A stretch of 14,559 bases of DNA from contig PMBM01000024.1 in assembly GCA_003153855.1 (NCBI GenBank), positions 11,457-26,015 on the forward strand, written 5' to 3'. The position numbers and the translations under genes are program-made. Position 1 is the stretch's first letter. Every line of letters starts with the position of its first letter. Source of the DNA: Propionibacteriaceae bacterium (GTDB lineage: Bacteria; Actinomycetota; Actinomycetes; Propionibacteriales; Propionibacteriaceae). The notes under the pieces were generated by a model. That model searched no databases. It was not told the origin of the DNA and was given only the letters and a program-made list of their open reading frames with translations. Below are positions 11,745 through 14,559 of the stretch, in pieces.

Positions 11745-12797
11745 ATGGCAGTACAGCCCACTCAGGTCCTCGCAGATCGGCGCGCCGAGTTCACCGCGCT
11801 GCTGCAGGGCGACTCACCGCGGCGCTTCCTGACGAGCGCTTGGCAGCACTTCGTCGGCGAGGAGTACGACCCCGTCCGCTTCGCCACGGCGACCGTCGAC
11901 TTCAACCGCACCTGGGACTGGGACTGGGTGAAGATCAACCCCCGTGCCGTCTACTACTCGGAGGCCTGGGGCTCGGTCTACGACGAGTTCGACTACGCCG
12001 GGGTCGTCCCCCGCCTCGTGTCCGCGGCCATCACCAGCGTCGCCGACCTCGCGAAGATCGTCCCCCTCGATCCGCGTACCAACCCTGCCCTCGCCGAGCA
12101 CATCGCCTCGGCACGCCTGATCCGCGAGCAGCTCGGAGACCTCGCACTGATCCAGACGGTGTTCTCGCCGCTCTCGGTCCTGCTGCAGCTCGCCGGGCTT
12201 CCGTCCTACCCCGGTGGCGAGTTCGTCGGCTCGGCCGCCCAGTTCACCCGTGACGACCTGCTGCGGACCGATCCGGAGCTGGCCCATGCCGCCCTCGCAG
12301 CGATCGCCACGACGTTCGCCGACTACGTCGCGCTGCTCCTGGCCCCCGTCGAGCACGGTGGCGCCGGCCTGGACGGCATCTTCTACGCAGTCACGGGTAC
12401 GGCCAGCAACGGCTACTTCGACAAAGAGACGTTCGACGCGTACTCCCGTCCGTACGACCTCCAGGTGTTGGAGGCGGTCGGCGACGGCCAGGTGGTCCTC
12501 CACACCTGCCGTGCGGACTCCCACCCCGACTGGTTCACCGGGTATCCCGTCGACGCCCTCCACTGGGACCAGTTCCTCCCGGGCAACCCCGCCCTCGCCG
12601 CCGACCTCGGCGTCACCGTGGTCGGCGGCGTGAACAACGAGCTCTTCGCCGTCGGGGCGGACCGTACGCAGGTTGCCGCCCAGCTCGACGCGACCCTCGC
12701 CGCGCCGCTCTCCCGTCCGTTCCTGCTCGCCCCCAGCTGCACCATTCCGACCCCAGCCGAGCCCGACTCCCTGCGGCGACTGAGGGACGCCCGTTGA
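11745..12797 (+). CDS. UroD/MtaA-family methyltransferase-like protein
   Basis: 350 residues from the ATG at 11745, with AGGAG at 11731-11735 (9-base spacing); upstream in-frame codons reach into the leader and are not used. The UroD-type TIM-barrel pattern is visible: RRFLTSAWQHF near the start, VFSPLSVLLQLAG in the middle, and VLHTCRADSHPDWF with DALHWDQFLPGNPALAADLG later. Unlike heme-pathway UroD, it has His253-x-Cys255 and Cys332 in LAPSCTIP. This is the HxC...C zinc site of corrinoid methyltransferases (MtaA/MtbA), which activates a thiol for methyl transfer. It may move methyl groups between a corrinoid and a thiol, or act on a related sulfur substrate. No corrinoid protein is visible in the window. 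Its stop overlaps a TTG by four bases, and an ABC solute-binding gene follows. Fold sure, reaction inferred. Confidence 0.85.
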   Translation: MAVQPTQVLADRRAEFTALLQGDSPRRFLTSAWQHFVGEEYDPVRFATATVDFNRTWDWDWVKINPRAVYYSEAWGSVYDEFDYAGVVPRLVSAAITSVADLAKIVPLDPRTNPALAEHIASARLIREQLGDLALIQTVFSPLSVLLQLAGLPSYPGGEFVGSAAQFTRDDLLRTDPELAHAALAAIATTFADYVALLLAPVEHGGAGLDGIFYAVTGTASNGYFDKETFDAYSRPYDLQVLEAVGDGQVVLHTCRADSHPDWFTGYPVDALHWDQFLPGNPALAADLGVTVVGGVNNELFAVGADRTQVAAQLDATLAAPLSRPFLLAPSCTIPTPAEPDSLRRLRDAR

Positions 12798-12838
12798 ACC
12801 TGTCAGACACCACTACCAACACAACGAAGGTGAACACC

Positions 12839-14002
12839 ATGAAGCTCCCTACCCTGTACAGGCGACGGCTCGCTGCAGCCGTCCTCGCCGCCAGCACCGC
12901 CCTAGGCCTGGCAGCCTGCTCCACCGCGAACGCCACAGGCGGCGCGTCGACGACCGACACCGTCAACTTCGGCGTGTCGGCCGCCATCACCGGCCAGTAC
13001 GCCCAGTACGGCGAGCAGTTCCGGAAGGCGTTCGACCTCGCCGTCGAGCAGGTCAACGCGAACGGCGGCATCAACGGCCATCCCGTCGCCCTGAAGTACG
13101 AGGACTCGCAGTCCGATCCCAAGCAGTCGGTGGCCGTCGCGCAGAAGTTCGTCGGCGACCCGAGCGTGAGCCTCGTCTTCGGCGACTACTCGTCCGCTGC
13201 CTCCATCCCCGCCTCGCCCCTCTACACGGCCGGCAAGCTCCTGCAGTACGGCTACAACAACTCGAACCCAGCCTTCACCGAGAAGGGCACGCAGTACCAG
13301 TGGTCCACCTCGATCACCACGAGCGCGACGTACGTGTGGGAGGCCGACTACATCAAGAGCAAGGGCGTCAAGTCCGTCGGCGTGACCTACCTCAACACGG
13401 CGGACTGGGGAATCCCGGCGTTCCAGGCGTTCAAGGACGAGGCCACGAAGATCGGCCTGACGATCACCGACGCCGAGGGCGTACTGGATACGTCGGACGA
13501 CTACCGTCCCTCGCTGACCAAGGCCGTCGCCGGCAACCCGGATGCCTTCGTTCATGTCGGGTACGGACCTGACGCGGCGAAGCTCGTGACCCAGCTGCGT
13601 GCGATCGGCTACAAGGGCACGTTCTACGGCGGCCAGGACGAGAAGTCCTTCGACGGCACTCCGGACGCCGAGGGCTCGATCGTCGGTGCTCAGTTCCTGG
13701 AGACCAGCAGCGACGCGAAGGTGCAGGCCTTCGTGACGGCGTTCAAGGCGAAGTACCCGACCGAGACCCACGTGACCGGCTTCGAGGCGGGAGCCTACGA
13801 CGCCCTCAACGTGGCCGTGGCCGCTGCCAAGCTGGGCGGTACGACCCGCGACGGCATCCTCAAGGGCTTCCAGCAGGTCAAGGACGTCCCGAGCGTCGTG
13901 TACGGCACCATCACCTTCGACACGACGACTCGTCGGGTCGCTTCGCCCAAGCTCACACCTACCATCCTCACCGGTGGTAAGTGGGTCGAGTACAAGGGCT
14001 GA
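12839..14002 (+). CDS. ABC transporter solute-binding lipoprotein, branched-chain amino acid type
   Basis: 387 residues from the ATG at 12839, with AAGG 8 bases upstream; a TTG at 12794 overlapping the previous stop would put a 15-residue Thr/Asn-rich head before the signal, so I prefer the ATG. The lipoprotein signal has three Arg at residues 8-10, a hydrophobic core and lipobox LAAC (Cys27). The mature part is a Peripla_BP_6 (LivJ-like) fold: VNFGVSAAITGQYAQYGEQF, VNANGGINGHPVALKYEDSQSD, then VFGDYSSAASIPASPLY and, near the end, GFEAGAYDALNVAVAAAKLGG. It catches a small ligand outside the cell for the permease encoded next. LivJ-type proteins bind amino acids, amides, urea or other small molecules, so the ligand cannot be read here. 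Family call is very sure. Confidence 0.93.
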   Translation: MKLPTLYRRRLAAAVLAASTALGLAACSTANATGGASTTDTVNFGVSAAITGQYAQYGEQFRKAFDLAVEQVNANGGINGHPVALKYEDSQSDPKQSVAVAQKFVGDPSVSLVFGDYSSAASIPASPLYTAGKLLQYGYNNSNPAFTEKGTQYQWSTSITTSATYVWEADYIKSKGVKSVGVTYLNTADWGIPAFQAFKDEATKIGLTITDAEGVLDTSDDYRPSLTKAVAGNPDAFVHVGYGPDAAKLVTQLRAIGYKGTFYGGQDEKSFDGTPDAEGSIVGAQFLETSSDAKVQAFVTAFKAKYPTETHVTGFEAGAYDALNVAVAAAKLGGTTRDGILKGFQQVKDVPSVVYGTITFDTTTRRVASPKLTPTILTGGKWVEYKG

Positions 14003-14026
14003 GGGGCAGATGTCAGCTCAAGGATC

Positions 14027-14559
14027 ATGTTCGACACTCTGATCGCCGGCCTGCTCCGAGGGAACGTGTACGCCCTCGGAGCGGTCGGGATCTCCCTCGT
14101 GTTCGGCGTCATGAACGTCGTCAACTTCGCTCAGTTCTCGTTTTTCGGACTGGGGGCGATGCTGGCGTGGTTCTTCGTCGCCGAGCTCGGCCTGTCCTTC
14201 TGGCTCGCCCTTCCCCTGGTGCTCGTCATCTGCGCTGCGCTGGGTCTGGTCATCAACGTCACCGTCGTGCGGCCGCTGGCGAAGTTCCTGCCGCTGGCCG
14301 CCATGCTGTCGACCTACGCGGTCTCGCAGATCCTCGACAACGTGTCCCAGATCACGTTCACCGCCGAGTTCCGCGTGTTCCCCAAAGTGCTGCCCACCTC
14401 GAACTTCCACATCGGAACGATGCGCTTCGGCACCTCGGACGTCGTCATGCTCGCTGTCACTGCCGTCGTCATGGGCGTGATGGCGGTCTTCCTCAAGTAC
14501 GGACGCACCGGTCAGGCCATCCGCGCCACCGCGCAGGACCAGGAAGCCGCCCTTCAGAT
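14027..14559 (+). CDS. livH: ABC transporter permease, LivH type (partial, cut by window end)
   Basis: 177 whole codons are seen, with the frame still open at the window end. The start is the ATG at 14027, 24 bases after the binding-protein stop; an AAGGA at 14020-14024 is only two bases from it, so the ribosome site is poor. Several hydrophobic membrane segments are visible. The N-terminal signature LVFGVMNVVNFAQFSFFGLGAM is the classic LivH pattern (family form GxxxxFGVMxxxNFAHG), and LKYGRTGQAIRATAQDQEAA is the cytoplasmic coupling loop before the family's later helices. It forms the membrane channel with a LivM-type partner and ATPases, presumably encoded beyond the window. Family sure; ligand unknown. 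Confidence 0.92.
   Translation, partial: MFDTLIAGLLRGNVYALGAVGISLVFGVMNVVNFAQFSFFGLGAMLAWFFVAELGLSFWLALPLVLVICAALGLVINVTVVRPLAKFLPLAAMLSTYAVSQILDNVSQITFTAEFRVFPKVLPTSNFHIGTMRFGTSDVVMLAVTAVVMGVMAVFLKYGRTGQAIRATAQDQEAALQ

Overview
The window is high-GC (by eye about 65-70%) DNA with actinobacterial habits: GTG/TTG/ATG starts behind AGGA-type ribosome sites, ATGA stop-start overlaps, lipoprotein signals, an LLM flavin oxidoreductase beside an F420-reductase-like gene, and a subtilase/sigma factor/TPR-CHAT cluster. I infer an Actinomycetota genome. I cannot name the genus from sequence alone.

Region A (68-5178, + strand) is a tight four-gene operon. It encodes a cytoplasmic subtilisin-like (S8) protease with six perfect PYLAGV hexapeptide repeats between its N-terminal part and its catalytic domain, a small sigma-70-family factor, a 155-residue beta-rich protein of unknown role, and a TPR-CHAT (caspase-like) protease. 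The first three genes are joined by ATGA overlaps, and the fourth starts 4 bases after the third stops. Two proteases plus a sigma factor and a small partner look like a proteolysis-to-transcription signalling circuit. It resembles the TPR-CHAT / small protein / sigma factor logic of type III-E CRISPR loci, but no CRISPR is present. This is the most interesting system in the window.

Region B (5280-7732, - strand) is a two-gene cell-envelope operon. A secreted protein combines a Ser/Pro/Ala-rich linker, two bulb-type lectin domains (six intact QxDxNxVxY sites) and a C-terminal M15-type D-Ala-D-Ala carboxypeptidase-like domain. It is followed, with a 4-base overlap, by a lipoprotein. A TTGACA-type promoter lies just upstream.

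Region C (7733-8577) has no convincing gene. It holds a 13-bp perfect inverted repeat, several GC-rich palindromes and a patch of lower GC.

Region D (8578-11098, - strand) has three genes in a row: an LLM-class flavin-dependent oxidoreductase, an SRPBCC-fold protein and an NADPH-dependent F420-reductase-like protein. They may form one redox set.

Region E (11099-14559, + strand) is a divergent operon. A promoter with an adjacent perfect palindrome drives a long leader holding a 33-residue Cys-rich small ORF (CCPCQRC), hairpins and a hairpin-plus-T-run. After it come a UroD/MtaA-family methyltransferase-like protein with an HxC...C zinc signature, a branched-chain-amino-acid-type ABC solute-binding lipoprotein and the start of a LivH-type permease, which is cut by the window end. 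The Cys-rich leader, the zinc methyltransferase fold and the divergent LLM monooxygenase together suggest uptake and use of a methylated or organosulfur compound under cysteine control. That reading is inference.
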